DNA of 64,000 nt from CAWALV01 sp963782965 (GTDB lineage: Bacteria > Actinomycetota > Actinomycetes > Acidothermales > Acidothermaceae). Of the stretch, positions 33,999 to 42,818 are shown in pieces (position 1 is the first letter of the stretch; each line of letters opens with the position of its first letter). Below the pieces are notes generated by a model. That model worked only from the letters and a program-made list of their open reading frames with translations, was not told the origin of the DNA and did no database searches. The stretch spans positions 1,984,001 to 2,048,000 of the forward strand of contig CAWALV010000006.1 of assembly GCA_963782965.1 (NCBI GenBank), written 5' to 3'. A program made the translations under genes and the position numbers.

Positions 33999-35465
33999 TC
34001 AGTCGGGCAGCATCGTCTCCAAGGCGGCTCGCAGCCTCGCCACGCTGCGCTCCCGGCCGAGCAGTTCCATCGACTCGAACAGCGGCGGCGACACCGTGCG
34101 CCCGGTCACCGCTACCCGCACCGGGGTGAACGCGTGCCGCGGCTTGAGCCCCAATCCCGAGACGAGTGCCGCCTCGAGGACCTCCTTGATCAACGCGGCG
34201 GTCCACGGCTCCAGCGGCGTGACCGCACTCAGTGCGGCGTCGAGCACCGGACGCACGTCGGGGCCGAGCGCCTTGGCGACGGCGTCCGGCTCGAGCCGGA
34301 AATCGGCGTCGTCGACGAACAAGAACCCGAGCATCGGGACGACCTCGGTGAGCAGCGCGATCCGCTCCTGCACCAGCGGGGTGGCCGCCGCCAACAACGC
34401 AAGGTCGCCGGACGACGCCGGGTCGGCGACCAACCCCTCGCCCTGCAAGTAGGGCAGCATCCGCGCGGCGAGGTCGCCTGCCGGCAACTGCCTGATGTAG
34501 TGACCGTTGAGCCAGTCCAGCTTCGTGAGGTCGAACACCGGCCCGACCGGGTTGACGCGTTCCCAATCGAACTCGCGCACCATCTCGTCGAACCCGAAGA
34601 CTTCCTGCCCCTCCGGCATGGAGTAGCCCATGAGCGCAAGGAAATTGCACAACGCCTCAGGCAGGTAGCCGTGCTCCCGAAACCACAGCAGCCGCGCCGC
34701 AGGGCTCTTGCGTTTCGAGATCTTCGAACGATCAGCGTTGCGCAGCAACGGCATGTGCGCGAACGCCGGCCTTTCCCATCCGAGCCAGTCGAAGAGCAGC
34801 AAGTGCTTGGGCGTCGAGCTGATCCACTCCTCACCCCGCACGACGTGCGTGATGCCCATCAGGTGGTCGTCGACCACGACAGCGAGGTGGTAGGTCGGGA
34901 AGCCGTCGGCCTTGACGATCACCTGGTCGTCAGGCATCGGCGCCGAGACCGAGCCGCGGATCAGGTCGGGGAACGTCAGCTCCACGTCGTCCGGGATGAA
35001 CATCCGCACGACCGGCGATTCGCTGAAGCCGGGCGACTCCGCGCGCTCTTCGCGGCTCTTGCCGAAGCAGAAGCGGTCGTAGCCGGTCGGCTTCTTCGCC
35101 CGCTGCTGCTCCTCGCGCATCTGCGCCAGCCGTTCGGGCGTGCACCAGCAGTGGTACGCGTGACCCGAGGCCAGGAGCTGGTCGACGAACGGCCGGTAGG
35201 TGTCGAGGCGTTCCGACTGCCGGTACGGCGCGAACGGGCCGCCCTTGTCGGGGCCTTCGTCCCAGTCGAGCCCGAGCCAGTGCAGCGTGTCGAAGATCTG
35301 GCGTTCGCTGTCTTCGACGTAGCGGGCACGGTCGGTGTCTTCGATGCGTAGCACGAACGCGCCGCCCTGCTGGCGGGCGAACGCGAGGTTGAACAGCGAC
35401 ATGTACGCGGTGCCGACGTGCGGGTCACCGGTCGGTGAGGGCGCGACCCGCAGCCGCACGCTCAT
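33999..35465 (-). CDS. gltX: Glutamyl-tRNA synthetase
   Basis: 488 residues from ATG 35465, which overlaps the preceding gene by 4 bases (ATGA). Class I signature HIGH-like PSPTGDPHVGTAYMSLFNLA and KMSKS-like DRSKISKRKSPAAR. C-terminal anticodon-binding domain ends GRERSVARLRAALETMLPD. It charges tRNA-Glu and, with GatCAB (gatB at the right edge), also supplies Gln-tRNA by amidation of mischarged tRNA. It is followed by the tRNA-Gln and tRNA-Glu genes. Confidence 0.96.
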   Translation of the reverse strand: MSVRLRVAPSPTGDPHVGTAYMSLFNLAFARQQGGAFVLRIEDTDRARYVEDSERQIFDTLHWLGLDWDEGPDKGGPFAPYRQSERLDTYRPFVDQLLASGHAYHCWCTPERLAQMREEQQRAKKPTGYDRFCFGKSREERAESPGFSESPVVRMFIPDDVELTFPDLIRGSVSAPMPDDQVIVKADGFPTYHLAVVVDDHLMGITHVVRGEEWISSTPKHLLLFDWLGWERPAFAHMPLLRNADRSKISKRKSPAARLLWFREHGYLPEALCNFLALMGYSMPEGQEVFGFDEMVREFDWERVNPVGPVFDLTKLDWLNGHYIRQLPAGDLAARMLPYLQGEGLVADPASSGDLALLAAATPLVQERIALLTEVVPMLGFLFVDDADFRLEPDAVAKALGPDVRPVLDAALSAVTPLEPWTAALIKEVLEAALVSGLGLKPRHAFTPVRVAVTGRTVSPPLFESMELLGRERSVARLRAALETMLPD

Positions 35466-36250
35466 CGCGCCGCCACCGGGTTCGTCAGCGCGCCGATGCC
35501 CTCGATGTCGACGGTGATTTCGTCGCCGGGCACCACCGGGCCGACGCCCGCGGGCGTACCCGTCAAGATGACATCGCCCGGCAGCAGCGTCATCGCCGCG
35601 CTCACATAGGCGACCAGCGCGCCAACCCCGTGAAGCAGCAGCGACGTGCGCGAATCCTGCTTCACGTCGCCGTTCACCGAGGTCGTCAGCCGCACGTCGC
35701 CTGCATCGAGTTCGGTCTCGATCCACGGCCCCAGCGGGCAGAACGTGTCGAAGCCCTTCGCGCGCGCCCACTGCAGGTCGGTGCGCTGCAGGTCGCGCGC
35801 CGTCACGTCATTCGCGCAGGTGTAGCCCAGGATCACCTCGGCGGCGCGTTCGGCCGGCACCTCCCGGCAGAGCCGGCCGATCACGATCGCCAGCTCGCCC
35901 TCGTAGTCGACCTGCTGGGATAGGTGGCGCGGGTACACGATCGGTGCGCCCGGCCCGATGACGGACGTCGACGGCTTGAGGAAGATCGTGGGTTCGGCCG
36001 GGGCTTCACCGCCCATCTCGCGCGCATGGTCGGCGTAGTTCTTGCCGATCGCCACGACCTTGCTCGGCAGGATCGGTGACAGCAGCCTGACACCGGCGAG
36101 CGGCACTCGGGCCTCGGTCAGTTCGACGCCGGCGAACGGATGCCCGTCGACGATGGTCACCTGCTCCTCGCCGGGCGTCTCGCCTTCGATCACGCCGAAG
36201 GCGAACGCACCGGAGCTGGCCTCACCATAGGAAAATCTCGCGATACGCAC
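35462..36250 (-). CDS. Fumarylacetoacetate hydrolase family protein
   Basis: 262 residues from GTG 36250. FAH fold: KVVAIGKNYADHAREMGGEA, IFLKPSTSVIGPGAPIVYPR, VDYEGELAIVIGRLCREV (metal-binding Glu), YTCANDVTARDLQ, PGDVILTGTPAGVG. Members hydrolyse or decarboxylate 2-oxo acid compounds such as oxaloacetate or acylpyruvates; the exact substrate is not known. It stands between cimA and gltX in many actinobacteria. Confidence 0.9.
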   Translation of the reverse strand: MRIARFSYGEASSGAFAFGVIEGETPGEEQVTIVDGHPFAGVELTEARVPLAGVRLLSPILPSKVVAIGKNYADHAREMGGEAPAEPTIFLKPSTSVIGPGAPIVYPRHLSQQVDYEGELAIVIGRLCREVPAERAAEVILGYTCANDVTARDLQRTDLQWARAKGFDTFCPLGPWIETELDAGDVRLTTSVNGDVKQDSRTSLLLHGVGALVAYVSAAMTLLPGDVILTGTPAGVGPVVPGDEITVDIEGIGALTNPVAAR

Positions 36251-36321
36251 GGCTCCGACCGTATCGGGTCCAGGCTCGAATGCCGGACGCCGGGTGGCGC
36301 GGCGCGCACCGACCGCTCGCG

Positions 36322-37911
36322 CTACTCCTGCGCGGCGTGCTGGCGCAGCAGACCGTAGGTGTAGGCGTCCTCCATCGCTTGCCAGGACGCGCCGATGAGG
36401 TTGCCGTCGACGCCCAACGTCGTCCACTCGGTCTTGCCGTCGCTGGTCTCGATGAGCACCCGGGTGACCGCGCCGGTGCCGTGCGAGCCGTCGAGGATGC
36501 GCACCTTGTAGTCGATCAACTCGAGCTGGCCGAGCTCGGGGTACAGGCGCTCGAGCGCCAGCCGAAGCGCCCGGTCGAGCGCGTTGACCGGCCCGTTGCC
36601 CTCCGCGGTGGAGACGATCCGCTCGCCCTTCACCAATACCTTGACGGTCGCCTCGGAAACGACCTCACCCTCGGCGCGCTGCTCGACGATGACCCGCCAC
36701 GACTCGACGTCGAAGTAGCGGTCGGCGGCGTCCATCTCCTTGCGGAGCAACAGTTCGAACGACGCGTCCGCCGCCTCGAACATGTAGCCCTTCGCTTCCA
36801 GCTCCTTCACGCGGTCGACGACGCGTGCGATGACGTCTTTGTTGTTCGACAGGTCGAAGCCCAGCGCCTTGCTCTTCAGTTCGATGCTCGCGCGGCCGGC
36901 CATCTCCGAAACCAGCATGCGCATGTCGTTGCCGACCTGGGCGGGCTCGATGTGCTGGTAGAGGTCGGGCGCCACCTTGATGGCCGAGGCATGCAGGCCT
37001 GCCTTGTGCGCGAACGCCGACAACCCGACGTACGGCTGGTGCGCGCGCGGCGGCTGGTTGGCGATCTCGGCGACCGCGTGGCTGACCCGGCCGAGTTCGA
37101 CGAGCCGATTGTCCGGCAGCACGGCGCGCCCGGTCTTGAGTTCGAGGTTCGCGACGATCGTGATGAGGTTGGCGTTGCCGCAGCGTTCGCCATAGCCGTT
37201 GACGACGCCCTGGACGTGGGTGACGCCCGCGTCTACCGCCGCAAGCGTGTTCGCGACGGCGCATCCCGTGTCGTCGTGGCAGTGGATGCCGATGCGTGCA
37301 CCGCTGCCCTCCAACACGTCGTGGACGACGTCTTGCAGATGCGCCGGCAGCATCCCGCCGTTCGTGTCGCAGAGGACGACGACGTCGGCCCCCGCCTCGG
37401 CGGCGACACGTACGCACTCGATGGCGTAAGCGGGGTTCGACTTGTAACCGTCGAAGAAGTGCTCGGCGTCGAGGAAGACCCGGCGCCCTTCGCCGCGCAG
37501 GTGCACGACCGTGTCGCGAATCATCGCGAGGTTCTCGTCGAGGGTCGTTCGCAGCGCCTCGAAGACGTGTCGGTCGTGGCTCTTGGCGACCAGGCAGACG
37601 ACGGGTGCCTGGGAGTCACGGAGTGCGGCGACCTGCGGGTCGTCGGCCGCTTTCACCCCTGCCTTGCGGGTGGCGCCGAACGCGGTGAGCGTGGCGTTCT
37701 TGAGGTTCAGCTCGGTCTGGGCGCGGCGGAAGAACTCGGTGTCCTTCGGCAGTGCGCCCGGCCAGCCGCCTTCGATGAACCCGACGCCGAGGTCGTCGAG
37801 ATGCTGGGCAATGGCCAGCTTGTCGGCGACGGTGAGAGCCATGCCCTCGCCCTGGGCGCCGTCGCGCAAGGTGGTGTCATACACGTGGAACGCGTCAGTG
37901 TTCGCACTCAT
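36322..37911 (-). CDS. cimA: (R)-citramalate synthase
   Basis: 529 residues from ATG 37911, with AGGAAC upstream. DRE-TIM barrel start VYDTTLRDGAQGEGMALTVA with metal-binding Asp and the HxH motif in IGIHCHDDTGCAVANTLAAV; NGYGERCGNANL; C-terminal LeuA-like regulatory domain. It condenses pyruvate and acetyl-CoA to citramalate, the threonine-independent way to 2-oxobutyrate and isoleucine. The family also includes 2-isopropylmalate synthases, but the FIEGGWPGALPKDTEFF block and length fit the CimA type. An Ile-codon leader peptide and terminator precede it. Confidence 0.93.
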   Translation of the reverse strand: MSANTDAFHVYDTTLRDGAQGEGMALTVADKLAIAQHLDDLGVGFIEGGWPGALPKDTEFFRRAQTELNLKNATLTAFGATRKAGVKAADDPQVAALRDSQAPVVCLVAKSHDRHVFEALRTTLDENLAMIRDTVVHLRGEGRRVFLDAEHFFDGYKSNPAYAIECVRVAAEAGADVVVLCDTNGGMLPAHLQDVVHDVLEGSGARIGIHCHDDTGCAVANTLAAVDAGVTHVQGVVNGYGERCGNANLITIVANLELKTGRAVLPDNRLVELGRVSHAVAEIANQPPRAHQPYVGLSAFAHKAGLHASAIKVAPDLYQHIEPAQVGNDMRMLVSEMAGRASIELKSKALGFDLSNNKDVIARVVDRVKELEAKGYMFEAADASFELLLRKEMDAADRYFDVESWRVIVEQRAEGEVVSEATVKVLVKGERIVSTAEGNGPVNALDRALRLALERLYPELGQLELIDYKVRILDGSHGTGAVTRVLIETSDGKTEWTTLGVDGNLIGASWQAMEDAYTYGLLRQHAAQE

Positions 37912-37933
37912 GGGAGTTCCTAGCATGTCGGCC

Positions 37934-37967
37934 ACAACAAAAAGACCCCTCGCGGATGCGAGAGGTC
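37934..37967 (-). terminator. Attenuator terminator of cimA
   Basis: On the minus strand GACCTCTCGC and GCGAGGGGTC form a 10-bp stem (one G-U) with a 4-base loop, followed by TTTTTGTTGT. It lies 23 bases before the cimA start. A competing stem, GCGCGCC/GGCGCGC (37994-38000 with 37969-37975), lies just upstream and touches the leader stop codon. Confidence 0.85.
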
Positions 37968-37999
37968 GGGCGCGCTGGTCGGGTAGTTGACCGGCGCGC

Positions 38000-38035
38000 C
38001 TAGGGGATAATCAGGGTGATCGAAGGGCTTTGCAC
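38000..38035 (-). CDS. cimA leader peptide (attenuation)
   Basis: 11 residues, MQSPSITLIIP, GTG start and TAG stop. Three isoleucine codons and one leucine codon sit at the end (ATC ACC CTG ATT ATC), directly before the stop and the two alternative stems. When Ile-tRNA is scarce, the ribosome would stall here and stop the terminator from forming. No clear Shine-Dalgarno site. Isoleucine is the end product of the CimA branch, so the codon choice fits. Confidence 0.75.
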   Translation of the reverse strand: MQSPSITLIIP

Positions 38036-38175
38036 CCGGCCAGTGTGCCACATGAGCCGGGAGCTGTCAGCCCAGCCGCAGATCCTCGTGGTGCCCTGGC
38101 ACCGCTGTACCGCGCGACGATCACGTGCTGGCGGGTCGGGGTCATGGCCAGTCGGGAGTCTCTTGGCCGGCGCGT

Positions 38176-38835
38176 TCACGCGGGGGAAGGCAAGTACATC
38201 GCCACCGCGTCCTGGAACGCGCCGAAGGAGTCGTTCCCCGCTTGAAAGACCTGCACGTAGCCGTTGTCGGCCTCCTGGCAGCCGGAGTCGTCCCACCAGA
38301 TGTCGACGTCGGGGTGATGCGGATACCCCAGCACGACGATGACGACTGTGTCGGCCGCGCTGGGACATTTGCTTTCACCGCCCGGCTTTTTGGTACTGAT
38401 CCTGTTCACCGCTCCCGACAGGGATGCGGCTTGCGCGGCTGTCAGGCGCACTGACCGCTGCACGGGACGCGACGGTGGCGCGGCGACTGCTGACGCTGCC
38501 GGTGGTGCCCCGTACTCGCAGATGAGCCCGCTTGTCGCGCCAGGAGGCGCAAGCGGCGGATAGTGGAACAGCCTGCTCAAGAAGCCCGGGCCGGCCGGCG
38601 TCCGAACATCAGCGGCGGCTCCGATGTCGCTCGGGCAGCCGCCCGCGACGCTCACCCGCACACTCGGGGAGTCAGCCGAATACGGCGCATGCTGGGCCAT
38701 GCGAACCACGAACACAATAAGCAGCGCCATCACCACAGCGGCGGCCACCCAGGCAACCCGCCGGGCTGGTGACGCCCCCGCAAGTCCTGAGCGACGAATG
38801 CGACGGGGTGCCACCAGCCGAGTGTATTGACCCAC
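38176..38835 (-). CDS. Hypothetical membrane-anchored protein
   Basis: 219 residues. Basic N-terminus, one transmembrane helix (VAWVAAAVVMALLIVFVVRM, about 27-46), then an extracytoplasmic part with pairs of Cys (GGCPSD, LICEYG, ESKCPSAADT, DDSGCQEAD). A type II membrane protein or secreted with uncleaved signal. No family recognised. It lies between cimA leader and the sigma factor pair and may be part of that small module. Confidence 0.7.
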   Translation of the reverse strand: MGQYTRLVAPRRIRRSGLAGASPARRVAWVAAAVVMALLIVFVVRMAQHAPYSADSPSVRVSVAGGCPSDIGAAADVRTPAGPGFLSRLFHYPPLAPPGATSGLICEYGAPPAASAVAAPPSRPVQRSVRLTAAQAASLSGAVNRISTKKPGGESKCPSAADTVVIVVLGYPHHPDVDIWWDDSGCQEADNGYVQVFQAGNDSFGAFQDAVAMYLPSPA

Positions 38836-38931
38836 TCCCGAGACGCGCTCTATCCCACTTTCCGACGGCCGCTCGTGGTGAGACGTCGACGCCGGTACCC
38901 CTGCCCGACGGTCATCAGCGAAGCCCGCGAG

Positions 38932-39843
38932 CTATCGGCTCGTCGGCGTGGCGGAGGGGTTAGCAGCACTCGACGGTGAGGCGGTGTGGCCGCCGCAGAC
39001 CTCGCCGGGCGAGGCACCCGCGCAGCCGGCGGGTGGCTGGATGCGCGAATCGTCGGGCGCGACAGCGACCACGGTCTTGGCGAGATCCAGCAGGGTCCCG
39101 TAGGAGCCCTGGGCCGGGCCGTCGAGCGACAGTTCGGCGCCGTCCACCGTCCAGTCGACGCTGGTGAAGCCGGCGCCCTTGCCGAACTCGATGCCGGAGT
39201 GACCACCGACCGCAACAGACGTCGCGGGCGTCGGCACCGCCGATGAATACGGTTGGCCGCCCGGTGTGGCGCTGTCAACCGGTTGGACCCGGAGCTCGAC
39301 GTTGCGGCCGCCGACGTCGGACCGGTATTCGACGTACCACGTCGCACTGTCTGCACAGCCGTTGCGCGAGATCGTGCCCCAGGCGCCGTCCAGATGGTAG
39401 CCGGCCGGTGCCTTCGCGAGCAGGTAAGTAAGACCCGCGAGCTGCTGCTTGGACGCCAGCACGTAGAAGTTCTCCGGCACGCAGCTACCTCCCGAACCTG
39501 TAGCTGAGGTCGACCCGGCAGGTCCGGTGGTCGACGTCGTCGCGGCGGCCGACGTCCCGGCGGATTCACCGGCCAGCACGGACAGCCCGCCGCCACCCAC
39601 GCCGGACTGCCCGCCGCCTCCACCGCTGACGCTCGCCACCATTGCCACCGCCCCGGCGACGACGATCACTGCTGCGGCCGCCGACCCGATGGCCACCGCC
39701 GGGTGCGGCGGCCCGCCGGCCCTGATGGCGGCATCGGCGGCGTCGCGCACCTCGACGAATCGGTTGGCTCCGATCGGCGTCGTCGCCGCATGCGCGTGCA
39801 GGCTCGCGCGAAGCCGGGCAAGCACCTCGTCGTCGGACGTCAT
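38932..39843 (-). CDS. Membrane-anchored protein cotranscribed with an ECF sigma factor
   Basis: 303 residues. Cytoplasmic N-terminus of about 48 residues, transmembrane helix (VAIGSAAAAVIVVAGAVAMV), a Gly/Ser/Thr-rich linker, then an extracytoplasmic domain of about 170 residues with four Cys. ATG overlaps the sigma gene stop by 4 bases. The layout suggests an anti-sigma-factor-like partner, but the cytoplasmic part lacks a clear zinc anti-sigma motif, so this is inference. Confidence 0.7.
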   Translation of the reverse strand: MTSDDEVLARLRASLHAHAATTPIGANRFVEVRDAADAAIRAGGPPHPAVAIGSAAAAVIVVAGAVAMVASVSGGGGGQSGVGGGGLSVLAGESAGTSAAATTSTTGPAGSTSATGSGGSCVPENFYVLASKQQLAGLTYLLAKAPAGYHLDGAWGTISRNGCADSATWYVEYRSDVGGRNVELRVQPVDSATPGGQPYSSAVPTPATSVAVGGHSGIEFGKGAGFTSVDWTVDGAELSLDGPAQGSYGTLLDLAKTVVAVAPDDSRIQPPAGCAGASPGEVCGGHTASPSSAANPSATPTSR

Positions 39844-40328
39844 GACAGCTCCTCCTTCAGCTTGGCCAGCGCCCGTGCCGCCGCCGATTTGACGGTGCCG
39901 GGGCGGCAGCCGAGCACCCGGGCGGTGTCGGCTTCAGACAGGTCGAGGTAGTAGCGCAGGACGAGCACCGCCCGCTGCCGAGGCGGCAACGCCTTGACGA
40001 GCTCCCAGGTCTCGTCGAGGCCGGCCGGTTCGGGCGCGGCGACCGGCTCCGCGGGTGCGACGCTTCGCAGGTGCACTCGCTCCCGGTTCGCGCGCCGATG
40101 CACGTTCATCGCGGTGTTGACGACGGACCGCCGCAGGTAGGCCGCCGGGTCGTCGACCGCACGCCGCTGCCGCGCGAAGCCGACGAAGGCATCGTGGACG
40201 ACGTCTTCGGCCAGCGTCGCCGAGCCGGTCAACAGGTGTGCGAGCCTCAGCAGGCCGGGTCGGCACCGGCGGTACAGATCCTCCAGGCCCTCAGCATGCG
40301 GCGTCCGCAGCTGCTCGTCGACGCTCAT
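39840..40328 (-). CDS. ECF sigma factor, SigE-like family
   Basis: 162 residues. Region 2: LEDLYRRCRPGLLRLAHLLT, AEDVVHDAFVGFAR; region 4: ALPPRQRAVLVLRYYLDLSE, ADTARVLGCRPGTVKSAAAR. This is the small Streptomyces/Actinobacterial SigE-family ECF type. It would direct RNA polymerase to stress-type promoters; its signal is unknown. Its partner gene overlaps by 4 bases. Confidence 0.9.
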   Translation of the reverse strand: MSVDEQLRTPHAEGLEDLYRRCRPGLLRLAHLLTGSATLAEDVVHDAFVGFARQRRAVDDPAAYLRRSVVNTAMNVHRRANRERVHLRSVAPAEPVAAPEPAGLDETWELVKALPPRQRAVLVLRYYLDLSEADTARVLGCRPGTVKSAAARALAKLKEELS

Positions 40329-40391
40329 GCCACCTAGACACCGAAGCGGCCGAATCGGTTCCCTCGCCGTCCGCGCCAGGCGCCGCGGAGC

Positions 40392-41477
40392 TCAGCAGAC
40401 CGTGTGCATCCAGCCGTGGGAGTCGGGCGCGTGTCCGTGCTGGATGGCCAGCAGGGTGTCGCGCAGGTCCTGGGTGACCTTGCCCGTCTCGCCGTCCCCG
40501 ATCGAGAGGTCGCCGCCACGCCAGGCCAGCCGGCCGATCGGCGTGATGACCGCGGCCGTCCCGCACGCGAACACCTCGGCGATGCGACCGGAGGCCACAC
40601 CGTCGCGCCACTCGTCGATGTCGACCGGGCGTTCGACGACCGTGTGCCCGCGCTCGTTCGCCAGGGTCAGCAGCGCGTTGCGGGTGACGCCTTCGAGGAT
40701 CGAGCCGGACGTCGCCGGAGTGACCAACGTGCCGTCGTCGAACACGAAGAAGACGTTCATGCCGCCGAGTTCCTCGACCCAGCGGTGCTGCGCGGCGTCG
40801 AGGAAGACGACCTGCTCGCAGCCGTTTTCGATGGCTTCTTGCTGCGGCAGCAGGCTCGCCGCATAGTTGCCTGCACACTTGGCGGCGCCGGTGCCGCCGG
40901 GCGCCGCGCGCGTGTACTCCTCCGACAACCAGATCGAGACCGGGTGCAGACCGCCGGCGAAATAGGCGCCAGCAGGCGAAGCGATGACGACGAACGTGAC
41001 GTGCTTGGCCGGACGGACGCCGAGAAAAGCCTCGGTCGCCATCATGAACGGCCTGACGTACAGGCTCTTCTCCCCCTCTGCCGGCACCCAGGCGCGGTCG
41101 GCTTCGATCAGCAGGTCAGCGGCGGCGACGAAGTCGTCGGCGTCGAGCAGTGGCAGCGCCAACCGGCCGGCAGACGCCGCGAACCGGCGCGCGTTCGCGT
41201 CGGGCCGGAAGGTCTTGATCGAACCGTCGGGCTGAACGTAGGCCTTGAACCCCTCGAAGATCGCCTGCCCGTAGTGGAAGACGGCGGTCGCAGGGTCGAG
41301 GGAGAGCGGCCCGTACGGGCGCAGCATCGCGTCGTGCCACCCGGCCTGCGGCGTCCAGGTGATCGTGACCATGTGGTCGGTGAACACGCGGCCGAAGCCG
41401 GGGTCGGAGAGCAACCGGGCGCGGTCGGCGTCGGAGGTGGGGCTTTGGGTCAGGGTGCGGGAGAACTCGATCGTCAT
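40392..41477 (-). CDS. ilvE: Branched-chain amino acid aminotransferase
   Basis: 361 residues, class IV PLP enzyme. The PLP lysine is in GGTGAAKCAGNYAASLLPQQ; other blocks are FHYGQAIFEGFKAYVQPDGS and RNALLTLANERGHTVVERPV. It makes the last step in Ile, Val and Leu synthesis. Placed downstream of leuB, on the same strand. Confidence 0.96.
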   Translation of the reverse strand: MTIEFSRTLTQSPTSDADRARLLSDPGFGRVFTDHMVTITWTPQAGWHDAMLRPYGPLSLDPATAVFHYGQAIFEGFKAYVQPDGSIKTFRPDANARRFAASAGRLALPLLDADDFVAAADLLIEADRAWVPAEGEKSLYVRPFMMATEAFLGVRPAKHVTFVVIASPAGAYFAGGLHPVSIWLSEEYTRAAPGGTGAAKCAGNYAASLLPQQEAIENGCEQVVFLDAAQHRWVEELGGMNVFFVFDDGTLVTPATSGSILEGVTRNALLTLANERGHTVVERPVDIDEWRDGVASGRIAEVFACGTAAVITPIGRLAWRGGDLSIGDGETGKVTQDLRDTLLAIQHGHAPDSHGWMHTVC

Positions 41478-41651
41478 GGCTCAATCCTCACGGCTATGTG
41501 GTGGCGACGCTAGCCCAAGCCGCAGATGGGCGCGGCAGGCGCGTCGGGATGGCAAGTGGAAGCGGGCGGTTCAGCCCGTGGGCAGAACCAGCAGCCGGGA
41601 CGCCGATCAGCCGGCGAATCCTGGAGGTCGACGCGGCTGCGGGGCGGGCGC

Positions 41652-42713
41652 TCAGCCCGTGACGCGCGCGGCCAGTGCGTCGCCGACCTCGTGGGTCGCG
41701 CGGCGGACCGGCTGGCGTACTCGCTCGGCGAGGTCGGCCGCGACGGCGGCCTCGACGCTCGCCGCCGCCTCGCCGATGCCGACGTGCTCGAGAAGCATCG
41801 ACACCGACAGCACGGTGGCGGTCGGGTCGGCCAACGCCTTGCCCGCGATGTCGGGGGCGCTGCCGTGCACCGGCTCGAACATGCTCGGCGTGGTGCGCGC
41901 CGGGTTGATGTTGCCGCTCGCGGCGAGCCCGATCCCCCCGGCGATTGCGGCGCCGAGGTCGGTGAGGATGTCGCCGAACAGGTTGTCGGTGACGATGACG
42001 TCGAACCGCTTCGGGTTCGTGACGAAGTAGATGGTCGCGGCGTCGACGTGGCAGTAGTCGACCTCGACGTCGGGAAACTGCGGCGCCAGCGCGTCGACCG
42101 TGCGGCTCCAAAGGTCGCCGGCGTGCACCAACACGTTGTTCTTGTGCACGAGCGTCAGCTTGCGGCGCGGCCGGGCCTGCGCGCGAGTGAACGCATCACG
42201 CACGACCCGCTCCACGCCGAACGCGGTGTTCAGGCTCTCCTCGGTGGCGATCTCGTGCGGGGTGTTCTTGCGCAAGAAGCCGCCCGAGCCGGCGTAGGCG
42301 CCCTCCGTGCCTTCGCGGACGACGACGAAGTCGATGTCATCGGGTCCGAGCCCGGCAAGCGGGCTGGCAACGCCCGGCAGCAGCTTCACCGGGCGCAGAT
42401 TGACGAAATGGTCGAGTTCGAAGCGCAGCCGCAACAGCAGTCCGCGCTCGAGGACCCCGCTCGGCACGCTCGGATCGCCCACCGCACCGAGCAGGATCGC
42501 GTCGTACCCACGCAACTCGTCGAGCACCGACTCGGGCAGGACCTCGGTACCGCCGCTGGCGTGCCACCGGCGGGCACCGAGGTCGTACTCGGTGCGCTCG
42601 ACCTTCACGTCGTGGGCAGGGGCGACGGCGTCGAGGACCTTCAGGCCTTCGGCCACCACCTCGGGGCCGATGCCGTCACCGGGAATGACGGCCAGCCGCA
42701 CGCTACGAGCCAT
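41652..42713 (-). CDS. leuB: 3-isopropylmalate dehydrogenase
   Basis: 353 residues from ATG 42713; a GTG two codons upstream is possible. Beta-decarboxylating dehydrogenase: LAVIPGDGIGPEVVAEGLKV at the start, DFVVVREGTEGAYAG, LTLVHKNNVLVHAGDLWSR, DNLFGDILTDLGAAIAGGIG, MFEPVHGSAPDIAGK. Oxidises 3-isopropylmalate with NAD in leucine synthesis. A long inverted repeat with TGTCTCAC/GTGAGACA lies just upstream. Confidence 0.95.
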   Translation of the reverse strand: MARSVRLAVIPGDGIGPEVVAEGLKVLDAVAPAHDVKVERTEYDLGARRWHASGGTEVLPESVLDELRGYDAILLGAVGDPSVPSGVLERGLLLRLRFELDHFVNLRPVKLLPGVASPLAGLGPDDIDFVVVREGTEGAYAGSGGFLRKNTPHEIATEESLNTAFGVERVVRDAFTRAQARPRRKLTLVHKNNVLVHAGDLWSRTVDALAPQFPDVEVDYCHVDAATIYFVTNPKRFDVIVTDNLFGDILTDLGAAIAGGIGLAASGNINPARTTPSMFEPVHGSAPDIAGKALADPTATVLSVSMLLEHVGIGEAAASVEAAVAADLAERVRQPVRRATHEVGDALAARVTG

Positions 42714-42730
42714 GCGCACACCTTACCGAC

Positions 42731-42770
42731 TGTCTCACTCTCACGACCGCCTGGCTCACCATGTGAGACA
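42731..42770. promoter_or_regulatory. Inverted repeat upstream of leuB
   Basis: TGTCTCAC at 42731-42738 and GTGAGACA at 42763-42770 are exact reverse complements 24 bases apart, between serA and leuB. It carries the same TCTCA/TGAGA cores as the leuC-ndgR region, so it may bind the same regulator, or form a hairpin between the two genes. Confidence 0.45.
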
Positions 42771-42818
42771 GGTGGAGGGCGGCGCGGGTAGCTCCGGCGT
42801 GATTCCAGGCCCCGCGGA

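Noticed and set aside
37934..38035. T-box riboswitch in front of cimA
   Set aside because: No T-box sequence or specifier stem is seen; a leader peptide with Ile codons explains the terminator better.
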